Source: Streptomyces jumonjinensis
GTDB taxonomy: Bacteria > Actinomycetota > Actinomycetes > Streptomycetales > Streptomycetaceae
Direction of reading: 5' to 3'
Assembly (NCBI RefSeq): GCF_009600885.1
Contig: NZ_VCLA01000057.1
Span: 1-50,273, forward strand
DNA length: 50,273 nt
Both the position numbers and the translations under genes were made by a program. Positions 39,866 through 47,314 of the stretch are shown here, one piece after another; within the stretch, counting starts at the first letter, position 1, and every line of letters begins with the position of its first letter. Under the pieces are notes generated by a model, which worked only from the letters and a program-made list of their open reading frames with translations, did no database searches and was not told the origin of the DNA.

Positions 39866-41032
39866 TCATGCGCCGGAGAGCCCGGCCGCGAGCAGCTCGG
39901 CGAAGCCGACGTCCTCTCGCGCCACTCCGAAGGCCGCCGCGCGCAGCAGGGTGCGCTCGGCCCAGGCCCGGTGCGGCTTCACCTCGTTCATCTTGTTGGT
40001 GTACGCGGAGCGCAGCACCCCGCCGCCGCCCCGCTCCGGGCGGAGGATGTCCTGGGCGTCGCTGAACTCCTCGTGGCTGACGACCGACAGCGCGTGCACG
40101 GGGAGCACATGCGAGGGGTGGATGCAGGTCTTGCCGGTGAGACCGTTGGCCCGGTCGAGTTCGATCTCGCGGAGCAGCCCGTCCAGGTCGTGTTCGATGA
40201 GCGTGTTGCGCACGCCCTCGGCGCGGACCTCCAGGAAGGGGCTGCGCCTCAGCTGGGGTTTGAACATGCGTTCCTGGAGCCGGAAGTACTCCCAGACCGG
40301 GCCGGTGACCGTGTAGCCGGTGCCGTCGGCGCGGCCCAGCACATTGACCACGTCGGCGATGACGGCGGCGACGATCTGAACGTCATAGGCGGTCATGTCG
40401 GGCGAGCGGCGCAGTCCGTACGCCGAGCAGAAGTCGGTGACGCCGAGCCGTAGCGCCAGGACCCGGTCACGGTATTTGTCGACGGTGCGGGTGATCCCGG
40501 CGAGCGTCTCCGTGCGGGTCTCCAGATGGAGCAGCTCGGGGGATTCCAGGACGGGCATCGCGAAGAGCCGGTGGCCGGTGGCCGTCTCGGCGAGGGTGAG
40601 CGCCTCCAGGAAGGGGACGCCCCGCTCCTCGGTGAATTTGGGAAGAACAAAACCGGACAGTCTGTGGACGGCGGGGCCGAGCCGCCGTGCGAGGTCCGGG
40701 ATCTGCTCCGGCTCGCGGACCCGGATAAAGAGCAGCGGCAGCTCCTCGCCGCGCGCGTGGAGATCGGCGAACTGCCGGACCAGATTCTCCTCGGCGTCCG
40801 CCACATCGGCGTCGCCGATGGAATCCTCCAGGCAGAGCACCATGGAGACCACTCCGCTGTGGAGCTGTTTCAGCACATCGTCGGCGAGCTTGGGCCGGGT
40901 GGCCGGGCTGTAGAGCGTGGCCCCGAGGGCCGCCGCGAGCATGCGTGCGGAGGAGTCGGCGGTGAACTCGCTCGGCTCGCGGTGGAACAGCCGGTCGCGG
41001 GCGGCGGCCGAAAGTTGCCCGAAATGACGCAT
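39866..41032 (-). CDS. HpcH/HpaI aldolase-CitE-like lyase of the Ter locus
   Basis: The 388-residue product has a CitE/HpcH TIM-barrel pattern: a VVSMVLCLEDSIGD segment with the acidic metal-binding residues, LLFIRVREPEQI, FVLPKFTEERGVPFL, MPVLESPELL and GKTCIHPSHVLPVHAL. CitE-like enzymes cleave or form carbon-carbon bonds on CoA esters or oxoacids. In Ter loci this member belongs to the biosynthetic module with the phosphoribosyltransferase and HAD. It is the upstream gene of that minus-strand group, separated by 106 bp from the fusion gene. Its promoter must lie in 41033-41262, shared with the divergent TerD-type gene; that region holds an AACCGGTT palindrome and no gene. Substrate unknown. 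Confidence 0.84.
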   Translation of the reverse strand: MRHFGQLSAAARDRLFHREPSEFTADSSARMLAAALGATLYSPATRPKLADDVLKQLHSGVVSMVLCLEDSIGDADVADAEENLVRQFADLHARGEELPLLFIRVREPEQIPDLARRLGPAVHRLSGFVLPKFTEERGVPFLEALTLAETATGHRLFAMPVLESPELLHLETRTETLAGITRTVDKYRDRVLALRLGVTDFCSAYGLRRSPDMTAYDVQIVAAVIADVVNVLGRADGTGYTVTGPVWEYFRLQERMFKPQLRRSPFLEVRAEGVRNTLIEHDLDGLLREIELDRANGLTGKTCIHPSHVLPVHALSVVSHEEFSDAQDILRPERGGGGVLRSAYTNKMNEVKPHRAWAERTLLRAAAFGVAREDVGFAELLAAGLSGA

Positions 41033-41262
41033 TTCACTCCCCCGTACTGCTGGGTGGCCCGCCCTACTGACATGGCCGGTAATAGTACGTTCAGGTGTGT
41101 GTCATCGGTTCCCGGAGTCCGTGAACAACCGGTTATCCCGTAATGGCGAGCATATGTCCCCCTCCGGGGACGGAGGGCATCCGGGGTCCGGAGGCCGGAC
41201 GGGGCCCATGGGCCGGGGGCACCGGCCGTCCACGTTGTCCGGGCGGCCCCCGAGAAGGCAGG

Positions 41263-42120
41263 ATGACGGGCATGACGCACGCGATGCCGAAGGGCTCGAA
41301 TGTCCCCCTCCACGCCACCGCGGTCCGTGCCGTGCTGCGCTGGACGCCGGGGGCCGGCGTCCCGGATGTGGACGCCTCGGCCCTGCTGCTCGGGCCTGAC
41401 GCCCGGGTGCGCTCGGATGAGGACTTCGTCTTCTACAACCAGCCGCGCCATCCCTCGGGGCTGGTGCGGCGGCTGCCGAAGAAGCGGGTGGCGGAGCATC
41501 TGACGGACACGGTCGAGGCGGATCTCGCGGCGCTCGATCCCTCCGTGGATCAGGTGGTGCTCGCCGCGTCCTCCGACGGCGACACCTTCCGGCACGTACA
41601 CGACCTGCGGATCCAGCTCTACGACGCGGCTCTCGCCGATGGTGAGCCGCTCGCGGTCTTCGATGTGCGGCCGGACACCGGCGAGGAGACCGCGATCATC
41701 TGCGGGGAGCTCTACCGGCGCGGGGACAGCTGGAAGTTCCGCGCGGTGGGGCAGGGGTATCCGACGGGTCTGGTGGGGCTCGCGACCGAGTTCGGCATCT
41801 CGGTGGACGAGACCGATCCGGCCGCCGCGCCGCCGTCCCCCGAGCAGTCTCCGGCCGGGCCCGGCGGCGGGCCAGCATACGGCCATCCGCACCCTGCTCC
41901 GGCCGAGCGGGAGCGTCCCGCACACGCCCCGGGTGCACACGGCCCGGGTCTGGAGCAGCCCGCGCACGCCCCGGGTGCACACGGTCCAGCTCCGGAGCAG
42001 CCCGCGCACGCCCCGGGCCCGGAGCGGACGGGCTATGGATATCCGCAGCCCGCAGCCGCCTTCGCGGCCGACCCGGATTTCCGGCTGCCGCCGATGGGGC
42101 CTCAGTTCATCCGGCCCTGA
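41263..42120 (+). CDS. TerD-family protein with a low-complexity C-terminal tail
   Basis: The 285-residue protein is a TerD domain (about residues 1-180: [71 protein letters not shown]). A tail of 90-100 residues follows, dominated by [18 protein letters not shown] and similar repeats and ending MGPQFIRP. TerD domains bind calcium and act in tellurite and phage-stress tolerance at the membrane. The tail has near-identical repeated segments at about residues 212-246. The ATG at 41263 follows GAGAAGG; a second ATG at 41272 is possible. It faces away from the CitE-like gene. Confidence 0.88.
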   Translation: MTGMTHAMPKGSNVPLHATAVRAVLRWTPGAGVPDVDASALLLGPDARVRSDEDFVFYNQPRHPSGLVRRLPKKRVAEHLTDTVEADLAALDPSVDQVVLAASSDGDTFRHVHDLRIQLYDAALADGEPLAVFDVRPDTGEETAIICGELYRRGDSWKFRAVGQGYPTGLVGLATEFGISVDETDPAAAPPSPEQSPAGPGGGPAYGHPHPAPAERERPAHAPGAHGPGLEQPAHAPGAHGPAPEQPAHAPGPERTGYGYPQPAAAFAADPDFRLPPMGPQFIRP

Positions 42121-42140
42121 AGGCCCTAGCCCTGAGGGCC

Positions 42141-42875
42141 TTAGGCGCGGGTCTTGTAACCGCGGCCCCACTGGAGGCCCCAGCCATAGAGTCGGTCCAG
42201 CTCCGCCTGGAAGCCGTAGACGAATTTGACCTCGCGGCGCACCACCAGGTCGCCCTTGACGTTCTCCATGGAGAACACGGCGCAGGAGCGGGCCTGCGGG
42301 GCGCGTTCGTCGAGCTCTATCTCCACCCGGGGGCCGCTGCTCGGGTGGAGCGTCACCAGCGCGTGCGTACGGTCGAACGCCGGGGTCTGGTCGTAGATGT
42401 AGACGAAGAACAGCAGCCGTTTGATCTCGGCATGATGGTCGAGATTGACATAGATCGTCTCGCCCGAGCCCGAGCCGAAGCGGTCGTCGCCGCTGAGCTT
42501 GACGTACGGCGCCTCATTGGTCGAGCCGAGGAAGTCCCCCAGCGGCTGGACCACACCCTTGCTGCCGTCCGCCAGTTCATAGAGGCAGCCGAGGTCCAGG
42601 TCGACATTGACCATGCCCTGGGTGTGGGCCTGGACCACCTCGGGCTTGAACAGCTTGAAGGGGTGCCTCAGCAGCTGTCCGCTCTGCCGGGACCCGCCCC
42701 CGATGTCGGAGGTGCGCATCCGCCAGGAGAGATTGACCCGCAGATGGCCGGTGGCCGCGCCCTGTTTCGACAGCGAGACCGAGGGACGGCGGCGCGTCAG
42801 CGCGATGGAGTTACCGGTGCCGCCCATGTCGAACTGCGCCGAGCCGCCCTGTCGCAGCCTGTCCCAGAAGGCCAT
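42141..42875 (-). CDS. TerD/TerA-type stress protein
   Basis: The 244-residue protein (AFWDRLRQGGSAQFDMGGTG) has a divergent TerD-like core: SVSLSKQGAATGHLRVNLSW, VNVDLDLGCLYELADGSKGV, then YVKLSGDDRFGSGSGETIYV (a calcium-loop-like acidic stretch) and FVYIYDQTPAFDRTHALVTL. The second half resembles TerA or the AIM24-like Ter proteins. It likely joins the membrane-bound Ter complex. It starts at ATG 42875; upstream codons do not fit. It converges on the TerD-type gene at 41263 with only 20 bp between stops, and has the DUF475 gene upstream on the same strand after a strong hairpin. Confidence 0.83.
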   Translation of the reverse strand: MAFWDRLRQGGSAQFDMGGTGNSIALTRRRPSVSLSKQGAATGHLRVNLSWRMRTSDIGGGSRQSGQLLRHPFKLFKPEVVQAHTQGMVNVDLDLGCLYELADGSKGVVQPLGDFLGSTNEAPYVKLSGDDRFGSGSGETIYVNLDHHAEIKRLLFFVYIYDQTPAFDRTHALVTLHPSSGPRVEIELDERAPQARSCAVFSMENVKGDLVVRREVKFVYGFQAELDRLYGWGLQWGRGYKTRA

Positions 42876-42970
42876 GCCCGCCCCCACTCGTCTCGTCGGA
42901 CCCCGCTCGGCCGGGCCCGCCCGATGGGACCCGCGCCGCGCCGCTCCGTAACCCCGCCGCTGTCGGCGCT

Positions 42971-43016
42971 TCAGCGGGGCGGCACCGGAGCCGGTGCCCC
43001 GAAGCCGCCCCGCTGA
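42971..43016. terminator. Large hairpin downstream of the DUF475 gene
   Basis: TCAGCGGGGCGGC (42971-42983) pairs with GCCGCCCCGCTGA (43004-43016), and an inner pair, GGCACCGG with CCGGTGCC, sits at 42981-42998. It follows the DUF475 stop (43041, minus) by 24 bp. Confidence 0.75.
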
Positions 43017-43040
43017 GAGCGTTCCTCAATCCGTGCCCGG

Positions 43041-44192
43041 TCACACCCCGGCGTCGGAGTGTGGCTCAGCCTTTTCGCCGAGAGCGCCCTCCCGGGCGGC
43101 GATGGCGCGGTTGCGCTGGACGGAGGACCAGAAGGACCAGCCGATCAGCAGCACACCGATGGAACCGGTGATCAGCTCAGGGATCTCGTACTGGATGGTG
43201 ATCAGCAGAATGATCGAGAGCGCGCCGATCGCGTAGTGCGCGCCGTGCTCCAGATAGACATAGTCGTCGAGGGTGCCCTGGCGGACCAGATAGACGGTGA
43301 GCGAACGGACGTACATCGCGCCGACGCCGAGTCCCAGCGCCATCAGCACGATGTCATTGGTGATCGCGAAGGCTCCGATGACGCCGTCGAAGGAGAAGGA
43401 CGCGTCCAGGACCTCCAGATAGAGGAACATGAAGAAGGCGGCCTTGCCTCCGATGGCGACGGCCGAGACCTTCTTCCCGCTCTTTCTGGCCTTCTCCTCC
43501 TGCTCGTGCTCGCGCTCCTCCTCCTCTTCGAGCTTGTTCTCGAAGTAGCCGGAGAGACCGCCGACGATCAAGTAGGTGATCAGGCCCGCGACGCCCGAGA
43601 GCAGTACGGTCTCCGCCTTGTCGGCGTGGCCCCCGCCGTGCTGGTGGGCGCTCTTCGCGAAGGTCAGGGAGCTGGCCAGCAGCACGATCAGGGCGATGCA
43701 GACCGACAGCATGTCGACCTTGCCGAGCTTGGCGAGCGGGCGCTCCAGCCAGCCCAGCCACTTGATGTCCCGGTCCTCGAAGATGAAGTCCAGAAAGATC
43801 ATGAGCAGGAACATGCCGCCGAACGCCGCGATCGACGGATGCGCGTCGGTCACCAGCTGCTGGTACAGGTCCTTGTCGTTGAGGGCGAGATCGACCGCCT
43901 CGATGGGGCCGATGCCGGCGCCGACGGCGACGATGAGCACGGGGAAGACCAGCCGCATGCCGAATACGGCGATGAGAATGCCGATCGTGAGGAAGATCTT
44001 CTGCCAGAAGGCATTCATCTTCTTCAGGATTCCGGCGTTGACCACGGCATTGTCGAAGGACAGCGAGATTTCGAGGATGGACAGGATCGCCACGATCCCG
44101 AACGCCGTCCACCCGCCGTAGAGCACCGCTGCTACCAGCCCGAGCGCGGTGACCGCGAACGACCAGCCGAAGGTTTTCAGAACCACTGGCAC
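43041..44192 (-). CDS. DUF475/TerC-type integral membrane protein
   Basis: The 383-residue protein has eight or nine hydrophobic segments, including ILEISLSFDNAVVNAGILKK, a TerC-family signature with acidic residues in the membrane (SLSFDNAV) that recurs as LDASFSFDGVIGAF. A large charged cytoplasmic loop (EEEEREHEQEEKARKSGKK) lies in the middle. TerC-type proteins are thought to move metal ions, such as manganese or calcium, and to anchor the Ter complex. The gene is preceded by the TerD gene at 44283 with a 90-bp gap. Proximity and order suggest it is part of the ter group. Confidence 0.88.
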   Translation of the reverse strand: MPVVLKTFGWSFAVTALGLVAAVLYGGWTAFGIVAILSILEISLSFDNAVVNAGILKKMNAFWQKIFLTIGILIAVFGMRLVFPVLIVAVGAGIGPIEAVDLALNDKDLYQQLVTDAHPSIAAFGGMFLLMIFLDFIFEDRDIKWLGWLERPLAKLGKVDMLSVCIALIVLLASSLTFAKSAHQHGGGHADKAETVLLSGVAGLITYLIVGGLSGYFENKLEEEEEREHEQEEKARKSGKKVSAVAIGGKAAFFMFLYLEVLDASFSFDGVIGAFAITNDIVLMALGLGVGAMYVRSLTVYLVRQGTLDDYVYLEHGAHYAIGALSIILLITIQYEIPELITGSIGVLLIGWSFWSSVQRNRAIAAREGALGEKAEPHSDAGV

Positions 44193-44282
44193 CCAATCGT
44201 TTTCGTGGGGGGTCCCACCGGGCGGCGCCCGGGAGGGGCTCCCCGCACCAGGGGCGGGGAGGTACCCGCTCAGTGCGCGGAT

Positions 44283-44858
44283 CTACGAGACATTGACCCC
44301 GAAGTCTAGAGCGATGCCCCGCAGCCCCGAGGCGTACCCCTGGCCCACCGCGCGGAACTTCCATTCGCCGTTGTGGCGGTACAGCTCGCCGAAGATCATC
44401 GCCGTCTCGGTGGAGGCGTCCTCGCTGAGGTCGTAGCGCGCCAGCTCCTGGCCGTCCGCCTGGTTCACCACACGGATGAACGCATTGCCGACCTGGCCGA
44501 AGGACTGGCCGCGGTTGTCCGCCTCATGGATGGAGACCGGGAAAATGATCTTGTCGACATGGGCCGGCACCAGGGGGAGGTCCACCAGCAGCGACTCATC
44601 GTCGCCGTCGCCCTCACCGGTCAGATTGTCGCCGGTGTGCTCCACGGAGCCCTCGGGGCTCTTGAGGTTGTTGTAGAAGATGAAGTACTCGTCGCCGAGG
44701 ACGCGTCCGCTGCCGCAGAGCAGCGCGCTGGCGTCGAGGTCGAAGTCGGCTCCGGTGGTCGAGCGCGCGTCCCAGCCGAGCCCGACGAGTACCTGAGTGA
44801 GGTTCGGTGCGGCCTTGGTGAGGGAGACATTGCCCCCCTTGGCGAGCGTGACGCCCAT
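44283..44858 (-). CDS. terD: TerD-family protein 1
   Basis: The 191-residue protein is a canonical Ter[41 protein letters not shown] (DFDLDAS calcium loop), [40 protein letters not shown] (second acidic calcium-binding stretch), and [20 protein letters not shown]. TerD proteins bind calcium and give tellurite and stress tolerance. It is a close paralogue of the gene at 45075. The gap to that gene contains three 30-bp direct repeats and a perfect terminator. The ATG at 44858 matches the GVTLAKGG start. Upstream codons in the open frame do not fit the family. Confidence 0.95.
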   Translation of the reverse strand: MGVTLAKGGNVSLTKAAPNLTQVLVGLGWDARSTTGADFDLDASALLCGSGRVLGDEYFIFYNNLKSPEGSVEHTGDNLTGEGDGDDESLLVDLPLVPAHVDKIIFPVSIHEADNRGQSFGQVGNAFIRVVNQADGQELARYDLSEDASTETAMIFGELYRHNGEWKFRAVGQGYASGLRGIALDFGVNVS

Positions 44859-44897
44859 ATATCCAGTCCTCCCCAGCGACAGATGTTCCCTTGCCTG

Positions 44898-44980
44898 CTC
44901 CCGGCGCATTCCGCTCCGGACAGCCGTCTCCCGGCGCACACCGCCCCGGACAGCCGTCTCCCGGCGCGCACGGCTCCGCC
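44898..44980. repeat. Three 30-bp direct repeats between two terD genes
   Basis: CTCCCGGCGC starts each unit at 44898, 44928 and 44958 with an exact 30-bp period; the third is partial. CCGGACAGCCGT ends the first two. They lie between the two terD paralogues. Confidence 0.8.
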
Positions 44981-45018
44981 CCCGGCGCTCACGCCGGCCG
45001 CCGCGAGGTGCGCGGGCA

Positions 45019-45057
45019 CGTCCGGTGCCGCACTCGGCCTGAGTGCGGCACCGGACG
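45019..45057. terminator. Perfect 17-bp terminator hairpin after terD 2
   Basis: CGTCCGGTGCCGCACTC (45019-45035) pairs with GAGTGCGGCACCGGACG (45041-45057) around a 5-base loop, 17 bp after the terD stop (45075, minus). Confidence 0.85.
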
Positions 45058-45074
45058 GTTCGTGTCCTGCGCGG

Positions 45075-45650
45075 TCAGACGTTGACCCCGAAGTCCTGGG
45101 CGATGCCGCGCAGCCCCGAGGCATACCCCTGGCCGATGGCGCGGAACTTCCACTCGGCCCCGTTGCGGTACAGCTCGCCGAAGACCATCGCGGTCTCCGT
45201 CGAGGCGTCCTCGCTGAGGTCGTAGCGGGCCAGTTCATTGTTGTCGGCCTGGTTGACCACGCGGATGAACGCGTTGCGCACCTGGCCGAAGGACTGGCCG
45301 CGGCCCTCCGCCGCGTAGATGGAGACGGGGAACACGATCCGGTGGACGTCGGCGGGGACGCCTGCCAGATTGACCTTGATCTGCTCGTCGTCGCCCTCGC
45401 CCTCACCGGTGAGGTTGTCGCCGGTGTGCTCCACGGAGCCGTCGGGGCTCTTGAGGTTGTTGAAGAAGACGAAGTTCCCGTCGCTGGTGACCTTGCCCTC
45501 GGCATTGGTCAGCAGGGCGCTGGCGTCCAGGTCGAAGTCCGTGCCGGTGGTGGTACGGACATCCCAGCCCAGGCCCACGATCACCGCGGTCAAACCGGGC
45601 GCGGCCTTCGACAGCGAGACGTTGCCGCCTTTGCTGAGGCTGACTCCCAC
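45075..45650 (-). CDS. terD: TerD-family protein 2
   Basis: The 191-residue protein is a canonical TerD, with [20 protein letters not shown], the [11 protein letters not shown] calcium loop, a [17 protein letters not shown] acidic loop and [20 protein letters not shown]. It is a close paralogue of the gene at 44283, with equal length and most positions identical. It has its own upstream palindrome (45703-45720) and a strong terminator, so it appears to be transcribed separately. Calcium-binding at both loops is expected. Role as for TerD. Confidence 0.95.
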   Translation of the reverse strand: MGVSLSKGGNVSLSKAAPGLTAVIVGLGWDVRTTTGTDFDLDASALLTNAEGKVTSDGNFVFFNNLKSPDGSVEHTGDNLTGEGEGDDEQIKVNLAGVPADVHRIVFPVSIYAAEGRGQSFGQVRNAFIRVVNQADNNELARYDLSEDASTETAMVFGELYRNGAEWKFRAIGQGYASGLRGIAQDFGVNV

Positions 45651-45702
45651 GAGTCCCTCCAGAGGTATTCAGGGGCGACGCCCCCGTCGTGCGTTCGTGT
45701 TC

Positions 45703-45720
45703 GGATCAACGAGTTGATCC
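45703..45720. promoter_or_regulatory. Palindrome GGATCAAC-GA-GTTGATCC upstream of terD 2
   Basis: A perfect 8+2+8 palindrome lies 52 bp upstream of the terD start at 45650 and 45 bp after the peroxiredoxin stop. It lacks a T-run, so an operator is more likely than a terminator. Confidence 0.5.
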
Positions 45721-45765
45721 TAGTGACCGGTTCCCGTGCGAGACAGGCTTTCACGGGAGAGGCCG

Positions 45766-46224
45766 TCAGAGTGTCTCCAGCGCCGTGACGTAGGCGTTGA
45801 GGTCGCGGGCGTCGGGGAGCGCGTTGACGACGCTCCAGCGGACCACACCCTCCTTGTCGATGATGAAGGTGCCGCGCACCGCGCAGCCCTTCTCCTCGTC
45901 GAAGACGCCGTACGCCCGCGAGGTCTCGCCGTGCGGCCAGAAGTCCGAGAGCAGGGGGTACTCCAGCCCCTCCTGCTCGGCGAAGACGCGCAGGGTGTGG
46001 ATCGAGTCGTTGGAGACGGCGAGCAGCTGGGTGTCGTCGTTGACGAACTTCGGCAGTTCGTCGCGCAGGGCGCACAGCTCGCCCGTGCACACGCCGGTGA
46101 AGGCGAACGGATAGAAGAGGAGCACCACGTTCTTCTCGCCGCGGAACTCGGCGAGGCTCACCGTGCGCCCGTGATTGTCCTTGAGCTCGAATTCCGGGGC
46201 CTTGGTGCCGACCTCGATCGCCAT
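45766..46224 (-). CDS. Peroxiredoxin (AhpE-like, thiol-specific)
   Basis: The 152-residue product has an AhpC/TSA thioredoxin fold, with LLFYPFAFTGVCTGELCALR containing the peroxidatic cysteine motif PxxxTxxC and a second cysteine four residues on. It continues with LLAVSNDSIHTLRVFAEQEG, GVFDEEKGCAVRGTFIID and a WSVVNALPDARDL tail. It reduces peroxides with thiols in the cytoplasm. The pattern fits AhpE or a bacterioferritin comigratory type; AhpE is slightly preferred because of length. GAAGGGA precedes the ATG at 46224. It is on the same strand as the terD genes but has intervening palindromes. Confidence 0.9.
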   Translation of the reverse strand: MAIEVGTKAPEFELKDNHGRTVSLAEFRGEKNVVLLFYPFAFTGVCTGELCALRDELPKFVNDDTQLLAVSNDSIHTLRVFAEQEGLEYPLLSDFWPHGETSRAYGVFDEEKGCAVRGTFIIDKEGVVRWSVVNALPDARDLNAYVTALETL

Positions 46225-46366
46225 GACGTATGAATCCCTTCGCTGAGCCCGTTCGGGTGATGGGCCCACCCTAGGTCCTCTCGTCCGAATCATGTCCGAT
46301 TCCAGACGAAAGCCCTGGTCAGGGGCGTACGGATGGACTTTGGCCGAGCGGTCGGGTCATGCGCCG

Positions 46367-46396
46367 AGGCCCTCTCCGGGGGACCGGAGAGGGCCT
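46367..46396. terminator. Hairpin terminator after the DUF3052 gene
   Basis: AGGCCCTCTCCGG (46367-46379) pairs with CCGGAGAGGGCCT (46384-46396) around a four-base loop, 22 bp after the DUF3052 stop (46419, minus). Confidence 0.8.
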
Positions 46397-46418
46397 GCTG
46401 CTCACTGCCTGTGATTGA

Positions 46419-46841
46419 TCAGCGCTTGGGGGCCACCAGCCTGCTGCCCGCCCAGTCGCTGGCCACACTGATGCTCTTGGTCTGCGAGAGACCCGCGGTC
46501 TGCGCGGCGTCGCTGATGTCGCTGGGCTCGACGTAGCCGTCCCGGCCAGTCTTAGGAGTCAGCAGCCAGATCATGCCGCCGTCCTCCAATAGCCCGATGG
46601 CGTCCACCAGTGCGTCCGTCAGGTCGCCGTCCTCATCGCGGAACCAGAGGACCACGACGTCGGCGACGTCGTCATAGTCCTCGTCCACGAGGTCCTGGCC
46701 GATCACGGACTCGATGCCTTCACGGAGATCTTGGTCGACGTCTTCGTCGTAGCCGATCTCCTGGACCACCTGTCCGGGCTCGAACCCCAGCCTCGCTGCC
46801 GGGTTGGTCCGCTCCTCCGCGTGGTCCGCGGTCGCGCTCAC
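46419..46841 (-). CDS. DUF3052-family protein
   Basis: The 140-residue protein begins SATADHAEERTNPAARLGFE. It contains PGQVVQEIGYDEDVDQDLRE, YDDVADVVVLWFRDEDGDLT, LLEDGGMIWLLTPKTGRDGY and a VAPKR tail, which is the actinomycete DUF3052 pattern. The GTG at 46841 has AGGAGG 6 bp before it. It is divergent from aceE across a 473-bp gap. DUF3052 is conserved next to aceE in actinomycetes, which suggests a link to pyruvate metabolism or stress, but no function has been shown that I know of. It is strongly acidic and probably cytoplasmic. Confidence 0.87.
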   Translation of the reverse strand: MSATADHAEERTNPAARLGFEPGQVVQEIGYDEDVDQDLREGIESVIGQDLVDEDYDDVADVVVLWFRDEDGDLTDALVDAIGLLEDGGMIWLLTPKTGRDGYVEPSDISDAAQTAGLSQTKSISVASDWAGSRLVAPKR

Positions 46842-47314
46842 GGCTTGCCTCCTGATCATGTATCGGTAGATGCTTCGCCCTCGCGCGTACGCGTGGCGTT
46901 GGCCGTAGTCCACACGGGCGGGACGGATCGCGCAAGTACCCGGCCGTTCAGACCGCCGAAACGGTGACTTTTGCATCCGTCTCGGCGCAACTCCAAACAC
47001 GTTCCGCCACTAGCCGTGCAATCCGCCACACCATTCGGCCTTCTTTGCCACTTTACGTCTACCCGTCACCGGCATCTGAACCGAACACCCAAACGGAAGG
47101 CTTTACCGGGTTGGGGGTAAGGTCACGATTTGACCCTACCCGGTACACGGTATCGGTCGGGTCGTCGGGCAGATCACGGGTTACCCCTCGGTAGAGATGA
47201 CGTTTGCCTCCCCGGGGTACACGATGGTGGCGATGCGGCACCGTCTGTCAACTCCGCGGGTACTCCCCTCGAAGGAGCCTTCCGCGGAACTTCTCCGAGC
47301 AGCGAAGGAATAGC
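46842..47314. other. 473-bp divergent regulatory region between DUF3052 and aceE
   Basis: No gene. It holds an inverted repeat, GGTAAGGTCA (47116-47125) and TGACCCTACC (47131-47140), with one mismatch, overlapped by TTGACC at 47130-47135 and TATCGG at 47151-47156. These hexamers could be a promoter, but the 15-bp spacer is shorter than ideal. The middle (46860-47110) is unusually A/T-rich for this DNA. Confidence 0.5.
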
